This document shows positions 17,550 through 26,613 of a stretch of 64,000 nt of DNA, piece by piece; position 1 is the stretch's first letter; every line of letters begins with the position of its first letter. Both the position numbers and the translations under genes were made by a program. Below the pieces are notes generated by a model that searched no databases, had not been told where the DNA came from, and saw nothing but the letters and a program-made list of their open reading frames with translations. The DNA is from an uncultured Bacilli bacterium (GTDB taxonomy: Bacteria; Bacillota_I; Bacilli_A; ML615J-28; CAG-698): NCBI GenBank assembly GCA_934096585.1, contig CAKOMG010000001.1, forward strand, positions 124,001 to 188,000. Direction: 5' to 3'.

Positions 17550-17852
17550 ATGCGAAAATTTCTAAAATAAATTATTATATTATTATTTATATTCACATTG
17601 GTTGGTTGTGATTATAAAAATAACAATGTTGATTCATCTTTTCCTAACGCACTAAATATCGGAAAACCAGATGTATCATTAGACACTGATAGGCAAAAAG
17701 GGGAAGTAAATGAAGTTGAGGGAAAAATAACCAACCTTCATCCTGACAATCATAAGCAAACATATTATTTGAATATTGTTATTATAATTATGGAAATTAA
17801 TTATTTCAAATCGATGCACAATTTAAACTATTGTTTACATGCTTACGCTTGA
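17550..17852 (+). pseudogene. Decayed lipoprotein gene with stop at codon 7
   Basis: ATG 17550, preceded by GAGGG at six bases, reads MRKFLK, then a TAA stop (17568-17570). Without a frame change it then continues IIILLFIFTLVGC, which is a hydrophobic signal with a lipobox (LVGC), followed by a polar stretch of about 80 residues ending at 17852. So a signal peptide is cut by a nonsense codon. A restart at the TTG at 17598 would lack the signal. The 3' end also seems decayed: the following 300 bases contain short coding-like stretches with many stops. The gene is probably dead. It lies alone on the plus strand between two minus-strand operons. Confidence 0.7.
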
Positions 17853-18173
17853 AATGCTAGTTTAATACAATGGAGTAAATGTGAACCATAAATGAAAGAA
17901 ATAACATTAACATTATTATAGCTGCTTCTTTAGATATAAATAAAAATAAGAAATATTATTTCTTAAGTTAATCATCAGTTATATATGGTGGTTATATTCA
18001 TTTAACTGACGATTAGATATTGGAAATTTACATCTTCCACTAACTATAGAAAAGCCACTAGAAATCTTTAAATAGTGATCTTAAAAGAGTTATACGTGAT
18101 ATGCATTTATGATATTATTCATATCCTATATATTTTAAACCCGAAACATAACATTTTAAATGCTCCAATAAAG
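17853..18173. other. Non-coding stretch, probably the eroded 3' end of the lipoprotein gene
   Basis: No gene is seen. Short plus-strand frames (for example a VIYGGYIHLTDD-like stretch near 17979-18014) are broken by many stops. A 13-bp inverted repeat (17969-17981 with 18003-18015, one mismatch, 21-base loop) is present; its role is unknown. Confidence 0.4.
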
Positions 18174-18210
18174 AAAGCAAGGAAATAGATTTGTTCTATT
18201 CCTTGCTTTT
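18174..18210 (-). terminator. Terminator after the enoate-reductase-type gene
   Basis: Stem of 14 bp (AAAGCAAGGAATAG type) with one bulged A and a short loop. On the minus strand it is followed by CTTTATT. It lies three bases beyond the stop codon at 18214. Confidence 0.7.
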
Positions 18211-18213
18211 TAC

Positions 18214-20268
18214 TTATAATTTCATTGCGATGTCCCAAGCTCTCCAAATGACAGTTCTTAAGTTGCCTACTGTGTTGCAATCACCAACTAAATATATATG
18301 TTTTCCACTTTTAACAATTGGTGATGGATTGTAGCCAATTGATGTAATTACATTATCTGCATAAATTGGAAACTCATTTCCTGATGCATCTTTAACAATA
18401 ACACCTTTTTCATTTATTTCAATAGTGCTTGTTTCTAAATGAACTTCAACTTGTTTTAAATTGAAGAAATCTCTTAAATATGAACTATTTGCAAGGCAAA
18501 CTCCTTTTGCGGCAATTAGATCGTTTTTCATTTCCACAATAATCGGTTTTTTACCTTTTAAATATAAATCATAAGCTATTTCACAACCCGTTAAACCGCC
18601 ACCGATGATAACCACTCTATTATCTACATGCTTTCTTCCATACAAATAATCACAAGCTTCAATTGCATTTTCAATACCCTTAATTCTTAATGATTTAGCT
18701 TTTGATCCCGTAGCAATAATGTATTCATCTGCTTTTATAGTTGTTAAATCATTAACCTCATGATTAAATATCACTCTAATACCCAAATCTTTAATTTCTT
18801 TGTTATACCATTTCAACAGTTCACGATCTTTTTCTTTAAATGATAAATTACTTGCGGCAATAAATACACCGCCTAAACGATCACTTTTTTCATATATAAC
18901 AACATTATGTCCTCGCATTTTTAATACACGAGCTGCTTCCATTCCTCCGATACCACCACCAATGATAGCAATATTCTTTTTATTTTTAGCTTGTTTAATA
19001 AAATATTTTTTACTTTGCATTGTTTCAGGATTTAATGCACATCTTGCCATTCCAGCAGTATCACTTAAACTTTGATCATTGGGGACTCCTTTATAATGGC
19101 ATAAATTGAAACAAGCGTTGTGGCAACAAATACATGGTCTTATATCATATAATCGATTTGACATCAATTTTGTTACCCAAGCCTCATCCGTTAAAAATTG
19201 TCTAGCAACTCCCATTGCATCAATCTCACCATTTTTTATTGCATACGCTGCTGTAATTGGATCCATTCTTCCAGCACATACTACTGGTATTTTAACAGCT
19301 TTTTTAATATGACTTACATCATCTAAATTACAGTTCTCTGGCATATATACTGGTGGATGTGCCCAGTACCAGGCATCATATGTTCCGTTATCCGCATTTA
19401 ACATATCATATCCTGCATCTTCAAGATATTTTGCAGCTTTTAAGCTTTCTTCCATATCACGTCCCACTTCAATGTATGATTCACCAGGTAATGCACCCTC
19501 ACGGAATCCTTTCGTTTTCGAAACTGCTGAATAACGTAATGATACCGGGTAATCAGAGCCGCATTCTTTTTTAATTGCTTTCACTATTTCAACTGGGAAA
19601 CGATACCTATTCTCAAAACTACCGCCATATTCATCAGTTCTTTGATTAGTATATTTCATAGTAAATTGATCTAATAAATATCCTTCATGAACTGCATGAA
19701 CTTCAACCCCATCTACCCCTGCTTCTTTACAAAGTTTAGCTGTTAATGCAAAAGCTTCAATCATTTTTTCGATTTGTTTTACAGTTAATTCTTTTGATAT
19801 AACCTTATCACTCCATCTATTTGGCGTTGGGCTACAGCTAGCACTTAAATAATCAACATCTATAATTGGTTTTACTAAAAAATTTAGTAATCTGTTTGTG
19901 GATAACTTTTCCATCATTGTTGTAATAGCGAAACTTCTACCAAAACCCGCTGTTAATTGTATAAATAATTTTGCTCCTGTTTTGTGAACTTCATCCATGA
20001 ATTTTTTAAGATCTTTAAACATTTTTTTGTTTTGATAAAGCCATCTGTTCATTACCATATCTCTAATAGGAGCAATACCTGGAAGTAACAAACCTACATT
20101 ATTTTTAGCACGATCTAAAATAAATTTAGCGGCTTCTTTGTCAAAATGATTAGGTTCCATCCAACCAAATAATGATGTTCCTCCCATTGATGTCATAACT
20201 ATTCTATTCTTTATTTCAACGTTACCTATTTTCCAAGGTGTAAATAATGGTTCATAAACTTTATTCAT
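18214..20268 (-). CDS. NADH:flavin oxidoreductase, 2,4-dienoyl-CoA reductase/BaiCD-like
   Basis: A 684-residue multidomain redox enzyme of the old-yellow-enzyme class. The N-terminal FMN-binding TIM barrel (about 1-370) has VDGVEVHAVHEGYLLDQF and an RTDEYGGSFENRYRF signature. It is followed by an iron-sulphur cysteine cluster (CICCHNACFNLC plus CALNPE further on), then FAD-binding (IAIIGGGIGGMEAARV) and NAD(P)H-binding (VVIIGGGLTGCEIAYDL) Rossmann folds. Relatives reduce C=C bonds in enoyl-CoA, enoates or bile acids; the substrate here is unknown. It is cytosolic and monocistronic, with its own terminator. Confidence 0.9.
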   Translation of the reverse strand: MNKVYEPLFTPWKIGNVEIKNRIVMTSMGGTSLFGWMEPNHFDKEAAKFILDRAKNNVGLLLPGIAPIRDMVMNRWLYQNKKMFKDLKKFMDEVHKTGAKLFIQLTAGFGRSFAITTMMEKLSTNRLLNFLVKPIIDVDYLSASCSPTPNRWSDKVISKELTVKQIEKMIEAFALTAKLCKEAGVDGVEVHAVHEGYLLDQFTMKYTNQRTDEYGGSFENRYRFPVEIVKAIKKECGSDYPVSLRYSAVSKTKGFREGALPGESYIEVGRDMEESLKAAKYLEDAGYDMLNADNGTYDAWYWAHPPVYMPENCNLDDVSHIKKAVKIPVVCAGRMDPITAAYAIKNGEIDAMGVARQFLTDEAWVTKLMSNRLYDIRPCICCHNACFNLCHYKGVPNDQSLSDTAGMARCALNPETMQSKKYFIKQAKNKKNIAIIGGGIGGMEAARVLKMRGHNVVIYEKSDRLGGVFIAASNLSFKEKDRELLKWYNKEIKDLGIRVIFNHEVNDLTTIKADEYIIATGSKAKSLRIKGIENAIEACDYLYGRKHVDNRVVIIGGGLTGCEIAYDLYLKGKKPIIVEMKNDLIAAKGVCLANSSYLRDFFNLKQVEVHLETSTIEINEKGVIVKDASGNEFPIYADNVITSIGYNPSPIVKSGKHIYLVGDCNTVGNLRTVIWRAWDIAMKL

Positions 20269-20327
20269 AAAATACCTTCCATATATATTATTATAACAAA
20301 AAATTTCATTATTAACAAGAAAAAAAT

Positions 20328-20351
20328 AGTAACAATTAATTAATTGTTACT
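20328..20351 (-). terminator. Intrinsic terminator of the ftsW-like gene
   Basis: Perfect 24-base palindrome (AGTAACAATTAA and its complement), followed on the minus strand by ATTTTTTT. It overlaps the stop codon of the ftsW-like gene. Confidence 0.8.
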
Positions 20352-21438
20352 AATATGAACGATATTTACTTGCACAAAGTATTACACCAAATGATATGAA
20401 ATTAATAATTAACGAACTTCCTCCATAACTAAATAAAGGTAATGTTATTCCCGTTACAGGAAGCAAACCAATTACAACGCCAATATTTATGAATAGTTGT
20501 ACTGATAAAGTTAATGAAAGACCAATTAATAAAAACATACAAAATTGATTTTCCATTCTATTGGCAAGTTCAAAAGAACGATAAATTATAATAAAGAATA
20601 GTCCAATAACTATTAATGCTCCAATTAGTCCAAACTCTTCAATAACAATTGCAAAAATGAAATCATTTTGTGGTTCTGGCAAAAAGAAATGCTTTTGAAT
20701 TGACTTATTGAAACCATGTCCAAATAATCCCCCTGGTGTTATGGCAAATAATGATTGTATTCCTTGAAATCCACTGCCAAGTGGATCACTCCATGGATCT
20801 AAATATGCTAGAATTCTTGCCATTCTATATGGTGCACTAATAATTAAAACACTTATTCCAATTATTCCAACTACTATTAACACAATAAAAAATTTCATAT
20901 TTGCCCCACTAACGAATAAAAGAGCAAAACATGACAATACAATTACTAAACCTGTTCCAAAATCTGGTTGTATCATAATAAGTCCAAATATTAAACAAAT
21001 TAAAATAGATAAATAAATAAATTGTTTGGTTTTTCTAAGATCTAAATAGTTACTACTTAGATACTTTGATAAAAAAATAATTAAAGCTACTTTCATAAAT
21101 TCTGATGGTTGTATGGAAAAGGTTCCGATTCCAATCCAACTTCTAGCTCCTCCTCTAATCACCCCTATTCCAGGAATAATTACTAAAATAAGTAAAAAGA
21201 AAGAAAATAAAAAAAAGAAAATCGAAACCTTTTTTAAAACATCAATATTTAATCTATAAATAATAATCATCAATATATATCCAACACACATGAATAATAA
21301 TTGGCGTTTAAAATAATAAAATGAATCATCATAACTTGCCTTTGCCACTACATTACTAGCACTATATACCATTAATAATCCTATGAGTGATAGGATTATA
21401 ATAGGTATTAATAAACATTTATCAATTTTTTTGACCAT
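20350..21438 (-). CDS. ftsW: FtsW/SpoVE-type SEDS peptidoglycan polymerase
   Basis: A polytopic membrane protein (362 residues, about ten hydrophobic segments) of the SEDS family, which polymerises lipid II into glycan strands with a partner class B penicillin-binding protein. The signature GGARSWIGIGTFSIQPSEFMK is of the FtsW/SpoVE kind rather than RodA, and the C-terminal LPVTGITLPLFSYGGSSLI is typical. Whether it serves vegetative division (ftsW) or the spore cortex (spoVE) cannot be told from sequence. It is not close to the murG-ftsZ cluster and appears to be monocistronic. Confidence 0.85.
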   Translation of the reverse strand: MVKKIDKCLLIPIIILSLIGLLMVYSASNVVAKASYDDSFYYFKRQLLFMCVGYILMIIIYRLNIDVLKKVSIFFFLFSFFLLILVIIPGIGVIRGGARSWIGIGTFSIQPSEFMKVALIIFLSKYLSSNYLDLRKTKQFIYLSILICLIFGLIMIQPDFGTGLVIVLSCFALLFVSGANMKFFIVLIVVGIIGISVLIISAPYRMARILAYLDPWSDPLGSGFQGIQSLFAITPGGLFGHGFNKSIQKHFFLPEPQNDFIFAIVIEEFGLIGALIVIGLFFIIIYRSFELANRMENQFCMFLLIGLSLTLSVQLFINIGVVIGLLPVTGITLPLFSYGGSSLIINFISFGVILCASKYRSY

Positions 21439-21516
21439 AATAATTTCCTTATTAATTATTATGATTTAATATATTAAAATAGAATTAAAAATAGAAGGAC
21501 TTAATCCTTCTACTAT

Positions 21517-22401
21517 TTATCCTTTATAATGCATCTTAAAATTCTTTTCTAATAATTCAACTTCAAAACTATTACCAAGATATGTATAAGTAATAGTATT
21601 CTTTGCTTTATCAAATATTCCATTCATTTCATTAACATAATAATCTATGATATACTGTTGTTTATCTTCTAAAGTTAATTTATCTTTTCCTTCTTCATCC
21701 AATTCTTGTAAATAATTAAATGTATAACGAGTACAATCATTAGAATCAGTATACGTTGATCCATTAAGTAAATTACTTAAAACTAATTGTGGTCCCACTT
21801 GAAATGAAATACGATTTGGTAAAGAAATAATAACAAGTTTATTTTCATTGTTATCCTTTATTTTCATTAATGGATAATATAAATACATAGTAATTGATGC
21901 TGTATATTTCCAAGTATAATAGTTTTTACCATTATATACAAATCTTCGATAATCCACTGTTAGTTTTAACCCATTTTCCAAACTAATGTATGCTGTCTCT
22001 TCATAGACTTTGTGATCATCTGGTTCATACTTTTCGTTTATTACTTTTCCAAATTCATCTAATTTAGAAAATAATGTTGTTTTAACCTTATCTTCTCCTG
22101 TAACATCAACATACATTCTATCTTGATATTTATTAAATAATTTTTGCAAAGCATCACTTAAAATTTGATCTTCATTATTTGTGAAAACCGTATAATACTT
22201 TTTATCCACATTTTTATTAGTGTTTAATGTACCATCAAATTCAAATGTAAATGAGGGAATAGATGTAGCTTTAGTGACATAAGCAAAATCATCATCCAAA
22301 GTAAGAGTGATACTATTTTCATTTGGTATCACCACAGATTGAAAACAGCCTGATAAAGAAATAACAACTAGTGAAAGTAAAATTAATAATAATTTTTTCA
22401 T
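21517..22401 (-). CDS. Putative lipoprotein of unknown function
   Basis: A 294-residue protein with a clear lipoprotein signal: MKKLLLILLSLVVISLSGC, with the lipobox LSGC at residue 19. The mature part is mostly beta-type and polar, with charged stretches such as ETAYISLENGLKLTVDYRRF and YTWKYTASITMYLYYP. I do not recognise a family. ATG 22401 follows the tgt stop by one base, with AAGGAT just upstream, so it is coupled to tgt as the last gene of the long operon. Upstream in-frame ATGs exist but lie before the signal. Confidence 0.7.
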   Translation of the reverse strand: MKKLLLILLSLVVISLSGCFQSVVIPNENSITLTLDDDFAYVTKATSIPSFTFEFDGTLNTNKNVDKKYYTVFTNNEDQILSDALQKLFNKYQDRMYVDVTGEDKVKTTLFSKLDEFGKVINEKYEPDDHKVYEETAYISLENGLKLTVDYRRFVYNGKNYYTWKYTASITMYLYYPLMKIKDNNENKLVIISLPNRISFQVGPQLVLSNLLNGSTYTDSNDCTRYTFNYLQELDEEGKDKLTLEDKQQYIIDYYVNEMNGIFDKAKNTITYTYLGNSFEVELLEKNFKMHYKG

Positions 22402-22402
22402 T

Positions 22403-23536
22403 TTAAAAATCCTTATCATTATCATTTAATCCATATTTTTCATATACTTCTTTTTTATACTCTAAAAAGCGATCTTCTTTAATTGCTTCACGAGCTTTTT
22501 CTGTTAAATTCACTAAAAAACGAATATTATGAATACTCATCAAACGATGACCTAACATTTCGTTTGCTTTAAACAAATGTCTAAGATATGCTTTAGTATA
22601 GTTTTTGCAACAATAACAATCACAATTGTCATCAAGTGGTGTAAAATCGTGTTCATATTCTTTATTTTTAATTATAACTCTACCATGGCTTGTCATTGCC
22701 GTTCCATGGCGAGCAATACGTGTTGGAAGAACACAATCAAACATATCAACACCTCGTTCAATGGCATCAAGAATAGCACCTGGAGAACCAACACCCATTA
22801 GATATCTTGGTTTATCTTCAGGTAAAATTGGACATACAACATCAAGCACTTTGTTTTGAATTTCTTTAGGTTCACCAACACTTGTACCACCAATTGAATA
22901 TCCATCAAAAGGCATTTTAACAAGTTCTTCAGCACAATACTTTCTTAAATCATCAAATTCTCCACCTTGAACAATTCCGAACAATCCTTGAGTATCTTTA
23001 TGCTTATTTGCATCTAACGATCTTTGGGCCCATCTAAGTGTTCTATCCACCGATTTCTTCATATAATCATAAGTACATGGATATGGAGGACATTCATCAA
23101 AACTCATCATAATGTCACTACCTAAACTATTTTGAATTTCAAGAGCAATTTCTGGTGATAAAAACAATTGTTTACCACTTTTATGATGTTTAAAATAAAC
23201 ACCTTCTTCATGAATATCTCGTAATTTAGCAAGTGAAAATACTTGAAAACCTCCAGAATCTGTAAGAATCGAGCGATCCCAATTCATAAATTTATGAAGT
23301 CCTCCCGCTTCTTCCACAATTTTGTGCCCTGGTTGATTCCATAAATGATAAGTATTTCCAAGAATGATTTGCGAACCTATTTCATGCAATTCTTCTTTTA
23401 CTAAAGTTTTAACAGTTCCTTGAGTTCCAACAGCCATAAATACTGGAGTATCAAAAGAACCATGTGGAGTTGTAATGCGACCAAGTCTAGCATTACACTC
23501 GTTGCTTTTCTTTTTTAATTCATATTTAATAACCAT
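22403..23536 (-). CDS. tgt: Queuine tRNA-ribosyltransferase (tRNA-guanine transglycosylase)
   Basis: Tgt exchanges G34 of tRNAs with GUN anticodons for preQ1 in the queuosine pathway. The 377 residues contain the nucleophile region DMFDCVLPTRIARHG, the substrate loops LTDSGGFQVFSL and GIVQGGEF, and the zinc site CDCYCCKNYT with a later HxxH-like region. It is cytosolic. Its neighbours queA and a Sel1 protein are in the same transcript; queA acts on the product, so two consecutive queuosine steps are co-expressed. AGGAA precedes the ATG. Confidence 0.97.
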   Translation of the reverse strand: MVIKYELKKKSNECNARLGRITTPHGSFDTPVFMAVGTQGTVKTLVKEELHEIGSQIILGNTYHLWNQPGHKIVEEAGGLHKFMNWDRSILTDSGGFQVFSLAKLRDIHEEGVYFKHHKSGKQLFLSPEIALEIQNSLGSDIMMSFDECPPYPCTYDYMKKSVDRTLRWAQRSLDANKHKDTQGLFGIVQGGEFDDLRKYCAEELVKMPFDGYSIGGTSVGEPKEIQNKVLDVVCPILPEDKPRYLMGVGSPGAILDAIERGVDMFDCVLPTRIARHGTAMTSHGRVIIKNKEYEHDFTPLDDNCDCYCCKNYTKAYLRHLFKANEMLGHRLMSIHNIRFLVNLTEKAREAIKEDRFLEYKKEVYEKYGLNDNDKDF

Positions 23537-23545
23537 ATATAATTC

Positions 23546-24034
23546 CTATTTTTCTTTGGCTTTTTTTAGCCAATATAACGCGAGTTCTTTATCTTTTTCT
23601 ACACCCGAGCCTGATGCATAACACATTCCCAAATTTTCTTGAGCAAGTTTATTATTTAATTTTGCGGCTTCTTGGTAATATTCAACTGCTTTATTAATAT
23701 CTTTATCTACACCATCGCCTTTATAATAACAGTTTCCTAAATTATTAATGGCGGGGGCATAGCCTTTTTCTTTTGCTTTTTCATAAAATAATGCAGCTTT
23801 AGATAAGTCTTTCTTTATACCTTCTCCTTTGTATAAACAATTTCCTAAATTATTTAAAGCTTTTGCATTGCCTTTTCCAGCAGAAAGTGTATACCAATAT
23901 ACAGCTTCGTTTAAATCTTTATCTACACCAGTACCATAGTAATAGTAATTTCCTAAAGTATTTTGAGCATTAGAACTGCCATTAATTGCAGCTTTTTTCA
24001 AATCATGAAATGAAAAGAATTGATTTTGATCCAT
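23546..24034 (-). CDS. Sel1-like repeat protein
   Basis: A 162-residue protein made almost wholly of about four Sel1/TPR-like repeats of 36 residues (each near A-x-x-x-L-G-N-x-Y-Y-x-G-x-G-V-x-K-D). No signal peptide is seen, so it is probably a cytosolic adaptor. TAGGAG precedes the ATG. It lies tightly between queA and tgt, an unusual place; the position gives no firm functional clue, and a role in tRNA modification would be speculation. Confidence 0.85.
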   Translation of the reverse strand: MDQNQFFSFHDLKKAAINGSSNAQNTLGNYYYYGTGVDKDLNEAVYWYTLSAGKGNAKALNNLGNCLYKGEGIKKDLSKAALFYEKAKEKGYAPAINNLGNCYYKGDGVDKDINKAVEYYQEAAKLNNKLAQENLGMCYASGSGVEKDKELALYWLKKAKEK

Positions 24035-24043
24035 AATCTTCTC

Positions 24044-25066
24044 CTAATGAATAAACATTGCATCACCGAATGAAAAAAATCGGTATTTTTTTTCGATTGC
24101 TTCTTTATAAGCATTCATAATGATTTGTTTTGTTGAAAAGGCACTAACTAACATTACTAGTGTACTTTTTGGTAAATGGAAATTAGTAATTAAAGCATCA
24201 ATTGCTTTAAACTTATATCCCGGATAAATGAAGATATTTGTCTCTTCTGCTGTAGCAACAAACTTACCATATTTAGTCATAATTGCTTCTAATGTTCTTG
24301 TACTAGTTGTTCCAACTGCTATAATTCGTTTACCTTCATTTTTTGCTTCATTTAATCTTTCAGCACAACCTTTTTCCATTTTAAACCATTCGCTATGCAT
24401 ATGGTGTTCCTCAATATGTTCTGAAGTCATAGGTCTAAAGGTACCTAAACCTACATGTAAAGTGACATATTCGATTTCAACACCTTTTTCTTTAATTTTC
24501 TTTAATAATTCATCAGTAAAATGTAGACCAGCTGTAGGTGCAGCTGCACTTCCAAGCTTATCCGCATATACAGTTTGATATCTTGAACCATCTTTTAACT
24601 TTTCATGAATATATGGTGGTAATGGAGTTTCACCAATTTGTTCTAGTTTTTCAATAAAAATACCTTCATATAAAAACTTAGCAACTACCATTCCTTCTTC
24701 TTGTTTTTCGATTATTTCGGCTTTCATTACATCGTTAAAATCAATGATTGTACCAACATGTACTCTTCTAGCTGGTTTAACTAAGCATTCATAACAATCC
24801 TTCTTAATTTCTTTCAAAAGTAAAAATTCTATTTTAGCATTAGTATCGACTTTTGTCCCATAAATTCTTGATGGCATAACCTTGGTGTTATTTAAAACTA
24901 AAACATCATTAGGAGTCAAATAATCAATAATATCATAAAAATGTTTATGTTCAATTTCTCCTGTTTTTCTATCAAGTACTAATAATTTAGAATCACTTCG
25001 TTTTTCTAAAGGTGTTTGTGCTATGAGTTCTAAAGGTAATTCATAATCAAAGTCTTTAACATCCAT
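24044..25066 (-). CDS. queA: QueA, S-adenosylmethionine:tRNA ribosyltransferase-isomerase
   Basis: QueA transfers the ribosyl group of SAM to preQ1-tRNA, giving epoxyqueuosine-tRNA. It has 340 residues from ATG 25066 (MDVKDFDYELP). Conserved segments are LIAQTPLEKRSDSKLLVLDR, VLVLNNTKVMPSRIYG, TAGLHFT, HVGLGTFRPM and FHLPKSTLVMLVSAF. The start is chosen for AGGATG about nine bases upstream; a GTG three codons earlier is too close to that site. The gene overlaps the last codons of ruvB by 11 bases, as in the widespread ruvAB-queA-tgt arrangement. Confidence 0.96.
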   Translation of the reverse strand: MDVKDFDYELPLELIAQTPLEKRSDSKLLVLDRKTGEIEHKHFYDIIDYLTPNDVLVLNNTKVMPSRIYGTKVDTNAKIEFLLLKEIKKDCYECLVKPARRVHVGTIIDFNDVMKAEIIEKQEEGMVVAKFLYEGIFIEKLEQIGETPLPPYIHEKLKDGSRYQTVYADKLGSAAAPTAGLHFTDELLKKIKEKGVEIEYVTLHVGLGTFRPMTSEHIEEHHMHSEWFKMEKGCAERLNEAKNEGKRIIAVGTTSTRTLEAIMTKYGKFVATAEETNIFIYPGYKFKAIDALITNFHLPKSTLVMLVSAFSTKQIIMNAYKEAIEKKYRFFSFGDAMFIH

Positions 25067-26045
25067 TTTTATCACATCCTAAATGTTTATATGCTTTTTC
25101 TGTTGCTACTCTTCCTCTTGGGGTTCTTGTAATGAAACCTTCTTGTAAAAGATATGGTTCATATACATCTTCAAGAGTTGTCAAATCTTCACTTATTGTT
25201 GCGGCAATTGTTCCAAGTCCAACTGGACCACCTTTAAATTTATGAATGATTGCATTAAGATATTTATGATCGGTTTCATTTAATCCATAATTATCAATAT
25301 TAAGTTTTGATAATGCTGCCATTGTAACATCTAATTCTATTCTATTTTTGTCACTTGAAAAGAATTGTGAAAAATCTCTTACACGTCTAAATAATCTATT
25401 AGCAATACGAGGAGTGCCTCGAGATCTACGAGCAATTTCATACGCAGCATCATCCGCAATATCAAAACTAAATACTTTTGATGTACGCTTAACAATATCT
25501 TTTAGTTCCTCATTTGTATAGTAATTAATTTGATTAACAATACCAAAACGATCACGTAATGGACTAGATATATCTCCACATCGCGTTGTTGCGCCAATTA
25601 AAGTAAAAGGTGGAATATCCACGCGAATTGTGGAAGCGGTAGAATCTTTACCAATTATAATATCCATATAATAATCTTCCATAGCAGAATATAATACTTC
25701 TTCAACAACTTTAGGAAGTCGATGAATTTCATCAATAAATACAACGTCCCCTTCTTCAACATTCGATAAAAACGAAGCTAAATCAGCAACCCTAGTAATT
25801 GATGGAGCAGATAAACTTCTAAACTTTGCACCCATTTCATTAGCGATAATGTTAGCAAGAGTTGTTTTTCCAAGTCCAGGGGGACCATATAATAAAACAT
25901 GATCAAGACATTCATTTCTCTTTTTAGCCGTTTGAATAAATATATTTAATACTTCTTTTAAATTACTTTGACCAACATAGTCATTCAAATACTGCGGTCT
26001 TAAAGAGGCATCATTTTCTTCAAATATATAATCATCTTTAATCAT
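25056..26045 (-). CDS. ruvB: RuvB, Holliday-junction branch-migration ATPase
   Basis: RuvB is the AAA+ motor that drives branch migration with RuvA. It has 329 residues: LRPQYLNDYVGQ start motif, Walker A YGPPGLGKTT, Walker B VVFIDEIHRLP, sensor IGATTRCGDISSPLRDRFG, and the C-terminal winged helix with GPVGLGTIAATISED and EPYLLQEGFITRTPRGR. GGAAA precedes the ATG. ruvA is immediately upstream, and the pair sits in the ftsY-ffh transcript. Confidence 0.97.
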   Translation of the reverse strand: MIKDDYIFEENDASLRPQYLNDYVGQSNLKEVLNIFIQTAKKRNECLDHVLLYGPPGLGKTTLANIIANEMGAKFRSLSAPSITRVADLASFLSNVEEGDVVFIDEIHRLPKVVEEVLYSAMEDYYMDIIIGKDSTASTIRVDIPPFTLIGATTRCGDISSPLRDRFGIVNQINYYTNEELKDIVKRTSKVFSFDIADDAAYEIARRSRGTPRIANRLFRRVRDFSQFFSSDKNRIELDVTMAALSKLNIDNYGLNETDHKYLNAIIHKFKGGPVGLGTIAATISEDLTTLEDVYEPYLLQEGFITRTPRGRVATEKAYKHLGCDKNGC

Positions 26046-26060
26046 GCTAAATTTTCCTTT

Positions 26061-26612
26061 CTAAAATAATTTTTTTAAACTCAATTTTACTAGTTGTTCA
26101 ATTGATAAATCTTTGTTTTCTTCCAAAAACTTGTCTATCTTTTTAAGCTCCATATTACTATAGCCAAGTGACTTTAAAGCTTCTTTAACACTATCAACCT
26201 TTGGATCAACAATATGTCCTATCTCTAATTTACCTTTTAAATCCAAAATTATTTGACCACTTGCTTTCGGTCCAATACCAGGATATTTTTGTAAATACTT
26301 TGCATCACTTGTCTCTATTGCATTCTTTAACCCATCAAGATCCCCATTAGCAAGAATTGCTAGTGCACCTTTAGGGCCAATACCTTTTACAGAAATTAAT
26401 TTAATAAATAAATTTCTTTCTTCAATTGTTTTAAAGCCATATAAATCAAATATATCTTCACGAATATAAGTATAAATATAAATCGTTAAATCTTCATTTT
26501 CTTTAAAGCTAAAAGGCGAAGCTGTATGAATAATATAACCAATATTATTGTTTTCAACAACTATATAATTACTATTTACAATAGTAATAGTTCCCTTAAT
26601 ATAATCAAACAT
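26061..26612 (-). CDS. ruvA: RuvA, Holliday-junction binding protein
   Basis: RuvA recognises four-way junctions as a tetramer and loads RuvB. It has 183 residues with the OB-fold N-terminus (MFDYIKGTI, REDIFDLYGF), helix-hairpin-helix motifs (LISVKGIGPKGALAIL, LQKYPGIGPKASGQII) and a C-terminal domain III (VKEALKSLGYSNMELKKI) that contacts RuvB. It begins one base after the stop of the upstream coiled-coil gene. Confidence 0.95.
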   Translation of the reverse strand: MFDYIKGTITIVNSNYIVVENNNIGYIIHTASPFSFKENEDLTIYIYTYIREDIFDLYGFKTIEERNLFIKLISVKGIGPKGALAILANGDLDGLKNAIETSDAKYLQKYPGIGPKASGQIILDLKGKLEIGHIVDPKVDSVKEALKSLGYSNMELKKIDKFLEENKDLSIEQLVKLSLKKLF

Positions 26613-26613
26613 T

